From: Novosphingobium sp. | Lineage (GTDB): Bacteria; Pseudomonadota; Alphaproteobacteria; Sphingomonadales; Sphingomonadaceae | Assembly: GCA_017745295.1 (NCBI GenBank) | Contig: JAGHZR010000014.1 | Span: 1-64,000 of the forward strand | DNA length: 64,000 bases | Reading direction: 5' to 3' | Part shown: piece by piece, positions 26,829 to 35,910 of the stretch | Layout: every line of letters starts with the position of its first letter | Numbering within the stretch: position 1 is the first letter of the stretch | The notes under the pieces: model-generated | What the model saw: only the letters and a program-made list of their open reading frames with translations | The model's database searches: none | Told to the model about the DNA's origin: nothing | Program-made: the position numbers and the translations under genes

Positions 26829-28246
26829 CCCCCATCGAAAGCGCAAGCGAGGTCGCCGCGCACCGCGAGGCTTCCTTCCTGTCCCGGCAGTTCGCCCGCT
26901 GGCGCGGCAGCGAGATGCTGAGGCCCCACCTCGTCAGCATCGGCCACTTGCTCTCGGGCAATTTCGGCGGCGTGATGATCATGATGGCGAGCCTCGCCAT
27001 CGCCACCCGCGCGCTCGGACAGGAGCAGTTCGGCATCCTTGCCGTTGTCCTGGCGATCGGGCGCGTCTGCGAGCGACTGATCCGCTTCGAATCGTGGCAG
27101 CCACTGGTCCGCTTCGTGGCCGTGGAGGAAGAGAACGGCGATGTCGGCCGAATGTCATCGCTCTATGCCTATGGGCTGCTGCTCGACGTGGCCAGTGCCC
27201 TCGTGGCGGCGGTGATGAGCGTGCTGGTCGCATGGCTGGCCGGGAACCTGATCGGTATCGGCCGGGGCAATGTCCACCTCGTCGCCATCTATGCCTGTGC
27301 GATCGCCTGCAACCCGCGCGGCATGGCGAGCGCGGCGCTGCGCCTCGCAGGCAAGTTCCGCATTCTCGCCTATATCCAGCTCGCCTCGTTCGTCGCCCGC
27401 TTCGCGCTCTCGGCGCTGCTCTATGCGCTGGGCGGCGGGCTGGTCTGGTTCGTGCTGGTCTGGACCGTCAGCCAGATCTTCGATTCGGCGCTGTTCAACC
27501 TGCTCGGATTCCGCGCCCTGGCCGAAAACGGCATTCCCAGTCCGCTCAAGGCCGACTGGCGCGATCTGCCCGGCCGGTTTCCGGGCTTCATGCGCTTCGC
27601 GATCTCCACCAACCTCTCCTCCACCCTGCGCACCATGACGCACGAGATGGACACCCTGCTGGTCAGCACGTTCGCCGGCGCGAGCGCGGCGGGTCTCTAC
27701 TACCTCTCCCGCCGGATCGCCAAAGTGGCGCAGACCGCCGGGGACATGATCCAGACGGTGATCTATCCCGACCTCGCCCGTCTCTGGAGCAAGGTCGGAC
27801 CCGGTGCGATGGGACAGCTGGTCTCGATCCTGCAACTCTCGCTCGCGGGTATCGCGCTGGCGGCGGTGGGTGCCTGCTGGCTGATCGGCAGGCCGGCGAT
27901 CGAGCTGGTGTTCGGCCCCGGCTTCGCGGACAGCTACCAGCTCCTGCTTGTCCAGCTCTTCGCGGTGCTGCTGACGCTCCACGCCACCCCGGCGCGCGCC
28001 GCGCTGCTGGCGATGAACCGGCCGACTTACGTGCTGGCCGCCAGCTTCACCGCGACCGCCGCCTTCTTCACGGCGGCCTTCCTGCTCATCCCGCGTTACG
28101 GCGCGCTCGGGGCCAACTACGCCCATATCGCCTTCGGGGTGGCGACGGTGATCCTGCTCGACCTGGCATTCTGGCGCAACTTGCGCCGCGCCGGGCACGA
28201 GCCGGCTCCCGCCAACGGCGCATACGCCCTGGAATCCGAGTCATGA
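26825..28246 (+). CDS. Lipopolysaccharide/exopolysaccharide flippase (Wzx-like, MATE/MOP superfamily)
   Basis: 473 aa with 12-14 hydrophobic segments. The N-terminal half contains LLSGNFGGVMIMMASLAIATRALGQEQFGILAVVLAIGRVCERL, the typical opening of polysaccharide-synthesis flippases. It should move undecaprenyl-linked repeat units across the inner membrane for the adjacent polymerase. Overlaps both neighbours by four bases (ATGA), so polymerase, flippase and the next glycosyltransferase form one translational unit. Confidence 0.9.
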   Translation: MTPIESASEVAAHREASFLSRQFARWRGSEMLRPHLVSIGHLLSGNFGGVMIMMASLAIATRALGQEQFGILAVVLAIGRVCERLIRFESWQPLVRFVAVEEENGDVGRMSSLYAYGLLLDVASALVAAVMSVLVAWLAGNLIGIGRGNVHLVAIYACAIACNPRGMASAALRLAGKFRILAYIQLASFVARFALSALLYALGGGLVWFVLVWTVSQIFDSALFNLLGFRALAENGIPSPLKADWRDLPGRFPGFMRFAISTNLSSTLRTMTHEMDTLLVSTFAGASAAGLYYLSRRIAKVAQTAGDMIQTVIYPDLARLWSKVGPGAMGQLVSILQLSLAGIALAAVGACWLIGRPAIELVFGPGFADSYQLLLVQLFAVLLTLHATPARAALLAMNRPTYVLAASFTATAAFFTAAFLLIPRYGALGANYAHIAFGVATVILLDLAFWRNLRRAGHEPAPANGAYALESES

Positions 28247-29412
28247 CGGTCCATTCCCCGATCGAAGCCTTTCCCCGCGATGCCGAGCCGCAGCCGCCGC
28301 TGAATGTCAGCTCGATCATCACCAGCCTGACCTCCGGCGGGGCGGAAGTCCTCGTGACCAACCTCAACGCGGCCTTTGCCGCCAAAGGCGCGCGCGGGAC
28401 GATCCTCGCCCTCTGCGATGCGCCGATGCTGGGCAATTCGCCGGAGATGGAAGCCGAACTGATCGACCAGATCGGCCAGAGCGGCTGCCGTTTCGAATCG
28501 ATGCACCTCGGCCGACGCCGCCGTCTGCTGCCGGGCGTGCTGGCCCTGCGCCGCCATCTGGCCGAGGCCCGGCCCGACGTCGTCCATGCCCATACCGTGC
28601 GCGCGGTGACGATGCTGGCCTTCAGCGGCTTTTCCGGGCCGATCGTCTTCACTTATCACAACAGCCGCCTGAGCTTCCCCCCGGCGCTCTTCTCCGCGCT
28701 GGACCGGGTGGTCCACCACTATGTCGCGATCAGCAACGACACCGCCGGAATCTACCGGCACTGGTCGAGACGGCCCTTCACCCTGATCCAGAACGCGCCG
28801 TCCTCGCGCTACAAGGCCTCCTCCCCGCGTGTCGCGGCTCGGCGGCCCTGCAACGTACTGACGGTCGGCGCGGTTTCGGACCAGAAGAACTACCCGCTGC
28901 TGATCGAGACCGCCCGCATCCTGAAAGACCGCGCGACCGAGGCCCAGCCACCCCCGGTCCTGCGCGTAGCAGGCGGCGGTGAGGGACTGGAAGCCCTGCG
29001 CGCCCGTGTCCGCGAACTCGATCTGGGCGAAGTGGTCGAATTCCTCGGCGAACGGCGCGACGTGCCCGACCTGCTGAAGCGCAGCGACCTCTACCTCAAC
29101 ACCTCCCATTACGAGGGCTTTTCGGTAGCGATCCTCGAAGCCATGGCCATGGGCCTGCCGGTCGTCGCCACCGACGTGTCCGGCAACCGGGGCCTCGTGC
29201 GACAGGGCCAGAACGGGCTGCTCTGCCCGCTCGACAAGCCGCAGGCGCTGGCCGCGGCCATGCTGCGGCTGACGCAGGACAATTCGCTTTACCGGCAGTT
29301 TTCGGCCGGGGCACTGGTGACCAGCCGCGAGTACACGATCGAGAACGCCGCCGCGCGCCACCTCGAACTCTACTCCGCCCTGCTGCGCCGCCGCGTCCCC
29401 CAAAAGGACTAG
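28243..29412 (+). CDS. Glycosyltransferase family 4
   Basis: 389 aa. N-terminal ITSLTSGGAEVLVTNLNAAFAAKG (glycine-rich acceptor loop), central DVVHAHTVRAVTMLA, and C-terminal SHYEGFSVAILEAMAMGLPVVATDVSGNRGLV, containing the EX7E motif (EGFSVAILE). Adds one sugar of the repeat unit from a nucleotide donor. Starts within the flippase stop codon. Followed by a 183-base gap before the kinase gene. Confidence 0.93.
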   Translation: MTVHSPIEAFPRDAEPQPPLNVSSIITSLTSGGAEVLVTNLNAAFAAKGARGTILALCDAPMLGNSPEMEAELIDQIGQSGCRFESMHLGRRRRLLPGVLALRRHLAEARPDVVHAHTVRAVTMLAFSGFSGPIVFTYHNSRLSFPPALFSALDRVVHHYVAISNDTAGIYRHWSRRPFTLIQNAPSSRYKASSPRVAARRPCNVLTVGAVSDQKNYPLLIETARILKDRATEAQPPPVLRVAGGGEGLEALRARVRELDLGEVVEFLGERRDVPDLLKRSDLYLNTSHYEGFSVAILEAMAMGLPVVATDVSGNRGLVRQGQNGLLCPLDKPQALAAAMLRLTQDNSLYRQFSAGALVTSREYTIENAAARHLELYSALLRRRVPQKD

Positions 29413-29595
29413 TCTCTATTGGGACCCGCGAGGCCCCTATGCCCTTTTTGCTCGGCCCGCCTTTGACCGCATAGTTCACGATGAAGACCGTCCCGCGTGG
29501 ACGACTCCGTACCGGAACCGTCCCGAGGGGGGGCGGCAGGGATCACGAAAAGCCGACCGCAAGGCGGCCAACATCACCTCGCTGGAGGGGCACAC

Positions 29596-31947
29596 ATGTC
29601 GACTGCAATCGCGCCCAGCCCGATCGGCGGCGCGCCGACGCACTACCGCGGACCGGCGCCCTCACGGGATATCCCATCGTCCGATCAGCAAGTCGGTCCG
29701 CGAGACCTGCTTCGCGTGTTCTACCGACATCGCACGATGATGGCGCTGGTGGTCGGCACGATCACCCTGGCCGTGCTGGTGCAGCAATGGCTCTCGCCCA
29801 CCCTCTACCGCGCCTCTTCCACCGTGCAGGTCGAACTGATCGACGAAGTGGGCACCAACCAGGCCGACGTCAATTCCCGCAATGCCGAGCGTGTCGCCAA
29901 TGCCGTGCGCCTGCACCGCTCGCGTTCCGCCGCCGAGCAGGTCGTCGCCGATCTCCACCTGACCAAGGACAACGACTTCCTCAAGGAACTCGGCAAAGTC
30001 CCCGATGACAAGCGGGTGCTGCAGCAGGCGGCGACCAACAAGGTCCTCTCGATGGTCGCGATCAGCTCCGAAGCCGGGTCCGACCTCGTGGAGATCTCGG
30101 TGACGGCCGGTTCGCCGGTGCTGGCCGCCTCGATCGCCAACCAGATCCCGGTCTCGGTCCGCTCGCTGCGCACCATGAAGACCAACGAACGCCGGGCCGA
30201 ATTGCTCGCTTCGCTGGAGCAGGAACAGCAGGCCCGCGCCACCGAGGCCGAGGAGACGGCCCAGCGCGTCGCCGATTTCCGCTCGCAGCACCAGATGCTG
30301 ACCGGTGCGGGCGGCGCGGAAGACCTCGCCCAGCTCAACCGCATCGCCGTGCAGAGCGCTTCGGCCATCGCCGCGCGCGACGCTTCCATGGCCCGCAGTG
30401 CCGGGATCGCCCGTGCCAGCCGCATGCAGAGCACCGCGCTCGCCAGTTCCGGCGTGCTCGACCAGCTCGAACGCACGCGCGGCGAACTCGTGGCCGAAAC
30501 CTCCAAGCTTTCCACCAGCCTCGGGCCGAACCACCCCGACGTGAAGCGCCTGAACTCCCAGCTCGCCACGGTCAATGACGGCATCGTCAAGGAACAGGCC
30601 CGCGTCCAGGCCGCCGCCCAGGCCGATGTCTCGGCCAAGGCCGCGCAGATGACCGAACTGGCCCGCAGCCAGGCCGCCGGCGACAGCGCGCAGGCAAACC
30701 GCCTCGAAGGCATCGTCGCCGGACTCAGCTCGACCGCCTATCGCAACACCGCCAATTCCGTGCAGCTCGACAAGCTGGTGCGCGAATCGACCCTGGCGGA
30801 CGATGCCTACAAGGCGATCGCCGGCCGCGTCGAGCAGGTCCGCGCGCAGATGCAGATGGAAGGCGTGTCCTCCTCGGTCGTCTCCCCGGCGGTGCCGGAC
30901 TTCGATCCGGTCGCGCCCGCGCCGGTCAAGATGGCGATCACCGCCCTGCTCGGCTCCAGCGTGCTGGCCTTCCTGATCGCCTTCGCCCGCGACTTCCTCG
31001 ACGACCGCCTGCGCACCACCGCGCAGATCCGCCGCCTCTTCGGGCTGCCGACCCTGGGCATGCTGCCGCTGCTCAACAGCAACCTCTCCGAAGATCCGAA
31101 CGACAGCCCGGTCATCAACGAGCCGCAATCGCTCTTCGCCGAAGTCGCCCGTTCGACCTACACCGAAGTGCGCGCACTCGACCGCCGCCCCACTGATGCG
31201 CGCGGCAACTCGCAGGTCGTGCTGGTCACTTCGCCGCTGCCGGGCGACGGCAAGTCCACGGTCTCGCTGACGCTGGCCGCCGCCGGGATCGCCATGGGCG
31301 ACCGCACGGTCATCCTCGATCTCGACTTGCGCAAGCGCGGCGCGCTCCAGCGGCTCCAGAACGAGATGCAGATGCCCGACCTCGTGGACATCGTCTGCGG
31401 CCGCGCCGATCTCGACAGCCTGGTAAGCCCGCGTTCCGCCCATCCCTACGACGGCAAGCTCATCACCGCCGCCGACGGCACGCAAGTGATCGAACCGGAA
31501 GGCGCCAACAAGATCGTCCTGCTCAGCGCCAAGGACCCGGTGGCCGAACCCGCCCTGCTGCTCTCGTCCAACCGCCTGAAGACCCTGCTCGAACAGCTGC
31601 GCGAGCGCTTCGAACTGGTCATCATCAATGCCCCTGCCGCCCTGGCGGTGCGCGATGCGCGGGCGATGTGCCACTTCGCCGACCAGACCGTGCTGGTCGC
31701 CCGCTGGGGCCACACGACCGGCGACCAGATGCGCGCCGCGCTGGAGATGCTGGACGACAGCGTCGGCGGCGTGATCTTCGACCAGGTCGACTACGCCGAA
31801 CATGCCCGCCGCCGTTACGGCGACTCGGTGCAGTTCTACGCCGACTCGGCCAGCTACTACTCCTCGCCGGTTCCCACCCGCGACGAGTGGGCCGCCAAGG
31901 TCCGCCGCTTCTTCCGGGGTCACTCCTGGCGCCCCGTGGAAGCGTGA
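29596..31947 (+). CDS. Chain-length determinant with fused tyrosine autokinase (Wzc/BY-kinase type)
   Basis: 783 aa. A Wzz domain (first helix around residues 46-66, long coiled coil about 200-420, second helix around 450-470) is fused to a cytoplasmic kinase. Walker A is SPLPGDGKST near residue 550, Walker A' is VILDLDLRKRG, and the C-terminal tail is tyrosine-rich (DYAEHARRRYGDSVQFYADS, then YY). In this family the phosphorylation state of the tyrosine cluster sets oligomerisation and controls polymer length and export. GGAGGGG lies just before the ATG. In gellan-type loci the two domains are usually split in two proteins (GelC/GelE); here they are one. Confidence 0.93.
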   Translation: MSTAIAPSPIGGAPTHYRGPAPSRDIPSSDQQVGPRDLLRVFYRHRTMMALVVGTITLAVLVQQWLSPTLYRASSTVQVELIDEVGTNQADVNSRNAERVANAVRLHRSRSAAEQVVADLHLTKDNDFLKELGKVPDDKRVLQQAATNKVLSMVAISSEAGSDLVEISVTAGSPVLAASIANQIPVSVRSLRTMKTNERRAELLASLEQEQQARATEAEETAQRVADFRSQHQMLTGAGGAEDLAQLNRIAVQSASAIAARDASMARSAGIARASRMQSTALASSGVLDQLERTRGELVAETSKLSTSLGPNHPDVKRLNSQLATVNDGIVKEQARVQAAAQADVSAKAAQMTELARSQAAGDSAQANRLEGIVAGLSSTAYRNTANSVQLDKLVRESTLADDAYKAIAGRVEQVRAQMQMEGVSSSVVSPAVPDFDPVAPAPVKMAITALLGSSVLAFLIAFARDFLDDRLRTTAQIRRLFGLPTLGMLPLLNSNLSEDPNDSPVINEPQSLFAEVARSTYTEVRALDRRPTDARGNSQVVLVTSPLPGDGKSTVSLTLAAAGIAMGDRTVILDLDLRKRGALQRLQNEMQMPDLVDIVCGRADLDSLVSPRSAHPYDGKLITAADGTQVIEPEGANKIVLLSAKDPVAEPALLLSSNRLKTLLEQLRERFELVIINAPAALAVRDARAMCHFADQTVLVARWGHTTGDQMRAALEMLDDSVGGVIFDQVDYAEHARRRYGDSVQFYADSASYYSSPVPTRDEWAAKVRRFFRGHSWRPVEA

Positions 31948-31961
31948 GCAGGAGCGCGCGA

Positions 31962-32531
31962 GTGGCCTTCGCTTCCCTTCGATTGCTCGCCACGCTGCTC
32001 CTGCTCACCCTTCTGCCGCTGCTGCTGCTGCTGGGGCTGGGCGTTCTGCTCTCGATGGGTCGCCCGGTGCTGTTCCGACAGCGCCGGGCGGGCCGCGAGG
32101 GGCGGGACTTCACCCTGCTCAAGCTGCGCTCGATGCGCGATGCCACCGGGGCGGACGGCAAGCCGCTGCCCGACGAAGCGCGCGTCACCGCCTTCGGGCG
32201 TTTCCTGCGCCGCAGCCGTCTCGACGAACTGCCGGGCCTGTGGAACGTGGCCGCCGGGGACATGACTTTCGTCGGCCCGCGCCCGCTGCTGCCCGAGACG
32301 ATCGCCGCCCTCGGCGCGCGGGGCACCGCGCGGGGCCGGGTGCGACCGGGACTGACCGGCTGGTCGCAGGTCAACGGCAATACCCTGCTGACGCTCGACG
32401 AGAAGATCGCGCTCGATCTCTGGTACGTGGAGAATCGCGCGCCCTTGCTGGATTTCAGGATCGTCCTGCTGACGCTCTGGGTCATGGTCGGTGGCGAACG
32501 CCGCTCGCGCGAGGTTGCTTTGGCGGATTGA
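31962..32531 (+). CDS. Short bacterial sugar transferase (priming glycosyl-1-phosphate transferase type)
   Basis: 189 aa from GTG. One N-terminal membrane helix, then the conserved core: GRPVLFRQRRAGREGRDFTLLKLRSMRD, RLDELPGLWNVAAGDMTFVGPRPLL and RPGLTGWSQVNG. These transferases start repeat-unit assembly by moving a sugar phosphate onto undecaprenyl phosphate at the inner membrane. It is the short form without the extra N-terminal helices of WbaP. I chose 31962 because AGGAG lies seven bases upstream; a GTG at 31944 would overlap the kinase stop. Confidence 0.92.
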   Translation: MAFASLRLLATLLLLTLLPLLLLLGLGVLLSMGRPVLFRQRRAGREGRDFTLLKLRSMRDATGADGKPLPDEARVTAFGRFLRRSRLDELPGLWNVAAGDMTFVGPRPLLPETIAALGARGTARGRVRPGLTGWSQVNGNTLLTLDEKIALDLWYVENRAPLLDFRIVLLTLWVMVGGERRSREVALAD

Positions 32532-32584
32532 GGGGAGCGACTGCCGGACTCACCCAACCCGCCCCAACCTCCCACCCGCTCATG

Positions 32585-32757
32585 CTGAGCTTGTCGAAGC
32601 ATGGATCGGCGCGCCAGGCCTCGGGGCCTTCGACAAGCTCAGGCTGAGCGGGTTGAGATGTGGCGATGAGGTGAGGTCCGTTCTCCTAACCTCCCGTTTA
32701 GAACCCGCGTTTGGAACGCACTCATTTCAGAATCTGCTCAGCCTGAGCTTGTCGAAG
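32585..32757. repeat. Three REP-like copies (CTGAGCTTGTCGAAG family)
   Basis: The 15-mer CTGAGCTTGTCGAAG occurs at 32585-32599 and 32743-32757, and inverted at 32628-32642. It fills most of the 231-base gap between the sugar transferase and the convergent HAD gene. Copies 1 and 2 can form a hairpin that may end transcription. Confidence 0.85.
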
Positions 32758-32762
32758 GCCCC

Positions 32763-33428
32763 TCAGCCCAGCACCAGCTCATCCAGCGACGCGACGACAT
32801 GGTGTGCCGCATGGGCAGGCGTCGGCGCCGTACAGGCATGGATGCGGCCCTCGCGCAGGATCTGCACGGTCGTCCAGCCCCGCGCGCGGGGGGTTACGAA
32901 GTCCTTGGCGGCATTGTCGGCAATGTAGACGTGCGCCGCGCCCGGATGGCCGGACCACTGCTCCACCATCTCGTAGGCTAGGGCATGGGGCTTGCCGCAG
33001 CCCTCGGGCAGCAGGCCGGTGAGCACCACCTTGCCGATCCGGTCGTAAAGCCCGAGCGCCGAGACCTTGTTGCCCTGGGTCTGGGCCGGACCATCGGTAA
33101 TGATCGCGCTCGGCCGCGCGCCCAGCCGGGCGAGCAACCGCACCGCGTCTTCGGCCAGCACGATATCCGGCACATGACAGCGATAGATCGCCACCAGCGG
33201 CGCAACCTCGATCAGCCCATGCCCGAGCGCCGCCAGTGCCGCATCGAACACCGTGCCGCGATGCCCTTCGTCGAGCAGGCGCGCGCACTCGGCCGCATAG
33301 CCGGTGATGCCGTGGCTCTGCTCCAGATGCCGCCCCACCGCCGCGAAGCCGCTCCGTGCGAAATCCCGTTCGAGGTAGAGCGTATCGTCGAGATCGAGAA
33401 CGACGACCTTGTCCGCGATATCAACCAC
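32763..33428 (-). CDS. HAD-superfamily hydrolase
   Basis: 221 aa. Motif I is VVLDLDDTLY (nucleophile Asp), motif II the Thr in AIITDGPAQTQGNK, motif III the Lys in GCGKPHALAYEM, motif IV VYIADNAAKDF. It is therefore probably an active phosphatase, cytoplasmic. The GTG start at 33428 overlaps the ATP-grasp stop by eight bases, so the two are coupled. The pair may generate or attach a modified group on the glycan; the substrate is unknown. Confidence 0.88.
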   Translation of the reverse strand: MVDIADKVVVLDLDDTLYLERDFARSGFAAVGRHLEQSHGITGYAAECARLLDEGHRGTVFDAALAALGHGLIEVAPLVAIYRCHVPDIVLAEDAVRLLARLGARPSAIITDGPAQTQGNKVSALGLYDRIGKVVLTGLLPEGCGKPHALAYEMVEQWSGHPGAAHVYIADNAAKDFVTPRARGWTTVQILREGRIHACTAPTPAHAAHHVVASLDELVLG

Positions 33429-34398
33429 GGAACACGGCGCTGTCGTAGCGCACCATGGTCACGCCTTCGCGCCAGAGATCGCTCGCGCATTCGGCGCGGC
33501 CGACGACACGGGCCAGCAGGCTCTCGGCGAAGCGACCCCCGGCATGGTCGGCCAGCGGATAGCCGCCGCCGAAGCGGGCATTGATCTCGAAGACGCGCGG
33601 GCCGCGATCGGGATCGTCGATGAGCTGGAAACAGAGCACGCCCTCCGCCCCTCTCAGGGCTGCGGCGATGTCGGCGGCAATGGCGATCATGCGCGGGTCG
33701 CGCACGGTGCGCCCCTTTTCAACTTCGCCCGCGCGCGTCGATATCCGCAAATGCGGGATCGCCGAGCGCATCCGCCCGCGCGCGTCGAGGTACATGTTGA
33801 TGGTATATTCCGGCCCGCGCAGCAGTTCCTGCACCAGCATCGGCTCGGGGTAGTCCTCGCGGATATCCGTCGCCGAATGCAGCACGCCGATGCCCCGGCT
33901 GGCGCTGCCGCCCACCGGCTTGGCGAAGAGCGGGAACGTCCAGCCCGAGGGATCGGCGCGCACCTCCTCGATCCGCGCGGTACGCGGCACCGGCACGCCC
34001 GCTTCGGCCAGCACCGAGACGGTGCGCTCCTTGTCGCGCACGACATCGATCACCTGAGGCGCGCTGACGTGGACCAGAGTGCCCACCTGCGCGAACTGCT
34101 CCCGCGCCCGCGAGAGCACGTCGAGTTCGGTGTCGATCGTCGGCACCAGCAGGTCGATCTGCTCGCGGCGGCAATGGTCCAGCAGACGTTCGACATAGTT
34201 CGGCGCGGTGCAGCGCGGCACCGCGAAGGCCACTTCGGCCTCCAGGCAGGCGGCGCTGAGTTCGGGTTCGAGATCGCAGGCGTGGATTTCGGCACGCAGC
34301 CCCAGCTTCTCGGCCGCGCGGCGGAAGCAGCGCGTCAGTTCGACCCGGCGCCCGGCCGATGTGAAAAGTATCCGTACCACCCTGTTCCCCCCGGTCAT
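33421..34398 (-). CDS. ATP-grasp ligase (carbamoyl-phosphate-synthase-L-like), exopolysaccharide locus
   Basis: 325 aa. Begins RILFTSAGRRVELTRCFRRA, a signature of ATP-grasp proteins in polysaccharide loci. The ATP-grasp core has FPLFAKPVGGSASRGIGVLH, MLVQELLRGPEYTINMYLDARGR and the metal-binding VFEINARFGGGYPL. The family joins a carboxylate to an amine or similar nucleophile with ATP. With a co-translated HAD phosphatase, it may decorate a sugar or lipid intermediate. An alternative GTG start at 34380 has a better ribosome site than 34398. Confidence 0.87.
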   Translation of the reverse strand: MTGGNRVVRILFTSAGRRVELTRCFRRAAEKLGLRAEIHACDLEPELSAACLEAEVAFAVPRCTAPNYVERLLDHCRREQIDLLVPTIDTELDVLSRAREQFAQVGTLVHVSAPQVIDVVRDKERTVSVLAEAGVPVPRTARIEEVRADPSGWTFPLFAKPVGGSASRGIGVLHSATDIREDYPEPMLVQELLRGPEYTINMYLDARGRMRSAIPHLRISTRAGEVEKGRTVRDPRMIAIAADIAAALRGAEGVLCFQLIDDPDRGPRVFEINARFGGGYPLADHAGGRFAESLLARVVGRAECASDLWREGVTMVRYDSAVFRG

Positions 34399-34462
34399 CG
34401 CTTCAGCCCCAAACCGCTAACATCTTTCCGACCTCCTCGCCCCCAGTCCAATCCCCCTTTTC

Positions 34463-34492
34463 GTCATTGCGCGCGTAGCGAAGCAATCCGGA
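34463..34492. repeat. Single REP-like arm
   Basis: Matches the left arm of the element at 22491 with a few changes (GTCATTGCGCGCGTAGCGAA...). It lies in the 127-base gap between the ATP-grasp gene and the next glycosyltransferase. Confidence 0.75.
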
Positions 34493-34525
34493 GCGGCTCT
34501 GCGCGACTTGGGACTGCCGCGCCGG

Positions 34526-35641
34526 TCACGCCTCCTCGCATTGACGAAACGGAAGAGAGGAGCGGGAGGCGGGACGGCGCGACAGGACTTGCGCCAGCAT
34601 CTGGTCCCATTGCTGGAGTATCCGCCCCGGCTGGAACCGGACCATCGCTTCCTCCGCCCCCGCGCCGATGCAGGCGCGGGCGCTGGGATCACCGATCAAC
34701 CCGGCCATTGCCTCGCCCAGCGCCAGGGCATTCTCGCTTTCCACCAGCATTCCGCTGCGGCCATTCTCCACCATGTCGGCGGGGCCGAAATCGCAGTCGG
34801 CGGCGATCACCGGCAAGCCCGCCGCCATCGCCTCGCCCAGCACGTTCGGGAATCCCTCGTAGCGCGAGGACAACACGAAGATTCCCGCCTCCGCCACCCA
34901 GGCGCGCGGCCGGGGACTGAGCCCACGCAGCACCACCCGTTCCTCCAGCGCGAGATCGCGGATCTGCCGCTCCAGCGCGGCGCGCTCCGGTCCCTCGCCC
35001 CAGATGTCGAGCCGCCAGTCCGGCCAGCGCAGCACCACTTTGGCGAAAGCGGCGACGAGCAGGTCGAAGCCCTTCTGATGAGCCAGCCGCCCCACCGCGC
35101 AGAGACGCTTCACCTCGGCCGCCGGGCGTACCACGTCCGGCAGCGGAACGGGGTTGGGAATCGTCACCAGCTTGTCCTGCACGGCAGCGGGAAAGCAGCG
35201 CCGCACCGCTGCCGTCTGGCAGACGATGGCATCGGCGCGGCGATAGAGCAGGCGCAGCAGCAGGTTCCACAAGGGATGGGTATCCTGTCGCTCGGGATTG
35301 TTACGTTCGGCGCAGACGAGGCGGGTCTGCGTCCCCACGGTGGCGAGCGCGGCGATCAGGTTGTTCTTGGTCAGAAACGAGACGATCACGTGCGGCCGCT
35401 GCCGTTGCAGAACCCGGCGCAAGGCAAGGACCCGGCCCGCCATGCCGGCGAAGCCGCTGCGTCCGCCCAGCCGGTGCAGTGCCGCCTCTTCCGGCAGACG
35501 ATGGAACACCGGGTCTTCCGGTCGGTCGAAGACGATCACGTCCACGCCCTGACCGGCTCCGCACCAGTGGCGCGCAAGCTGGGCGATCACCTGTTCCGCC
35601 CCGCCGGCGCCAAGGCCGGAGGCGAGAATCGCGATGCGCAT
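34526..35641 (-). CDS. Glycosyltransferase family 4
   Basis: About 371 aa. N-terminal MRIAILASGLGAGGAEQVIAQL, C-terminal SRYEGFPNVLGEAMAAGLPVIAADCDFGPADMV with the EX7E motif (EGFPNVLGE). Similar to the GalNAc/GlcNAc-transferring GT4 enzymes of O-antigen loci, but the specificity cannot be fixed. I used the ATG at 35641, as relatives start with MRIAIL; a TTG at 35662 has a better GAGGGG ribosome site and would add seven residues. First gene of the reverse-strand unit with ATP-grasp and HAD. Confidence 0.9.
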   Translation of the reverse strand: MRIAILASGLGAGGAEQVIAQLARHWCGAGQGVDVIVFDRPEDPVFHRLPEEAALHRLGGRSGFAGMAGRVLALRRVLQRQRPHVIVSFLTKNNLIAALATVGTQTRLVCAERNNPERQDTHPLWNLLLRLLYRRADAIVCQTAAVRRCFPAAVQDKLVTIPNPVPLPDVVRPAAEVKRLCAVGRLAHQKGFDLLVAAFAKVVLRWPDWRLDIWGEGPERAALERQIRDLALEERVVLRGLSPRPRAWVAEAGIFVLSSRYEGFPNVLGEAMAAGLPVIAADCDFGPADMVENGRSGMLVESENALALGEAMAGLIGDPSARACIGAGAEEAMVRFQPGRILQQWDQMLAQVLSRRPASRSSLPFRQCEEA

Positions 35642-35910
35642 CGTGCCGGGTGTCAGTGCCAAGGCTGCCCCTCGTTCGCCTGGGAAAAAAGTCCGTCTGG
35701 GTGAAAACCTGTTCCTTCGATTGCCCTTGAACCTAATCGATGCCGAAGCCTCGGACAGGCGTTCATGCGGTCTAACCCTTTATTGGAGATTTCGATTCGG
35801 AGGCAGGCCCCGGCCCTCGTCATCCGGAGTGGGTACGCCCTAATCGCGCTCACGGTCGGCCCCGGCATCCGCCACACTTCCGCGCCAGGGGTGAGCAACA
35901 GGGGAGTCCG

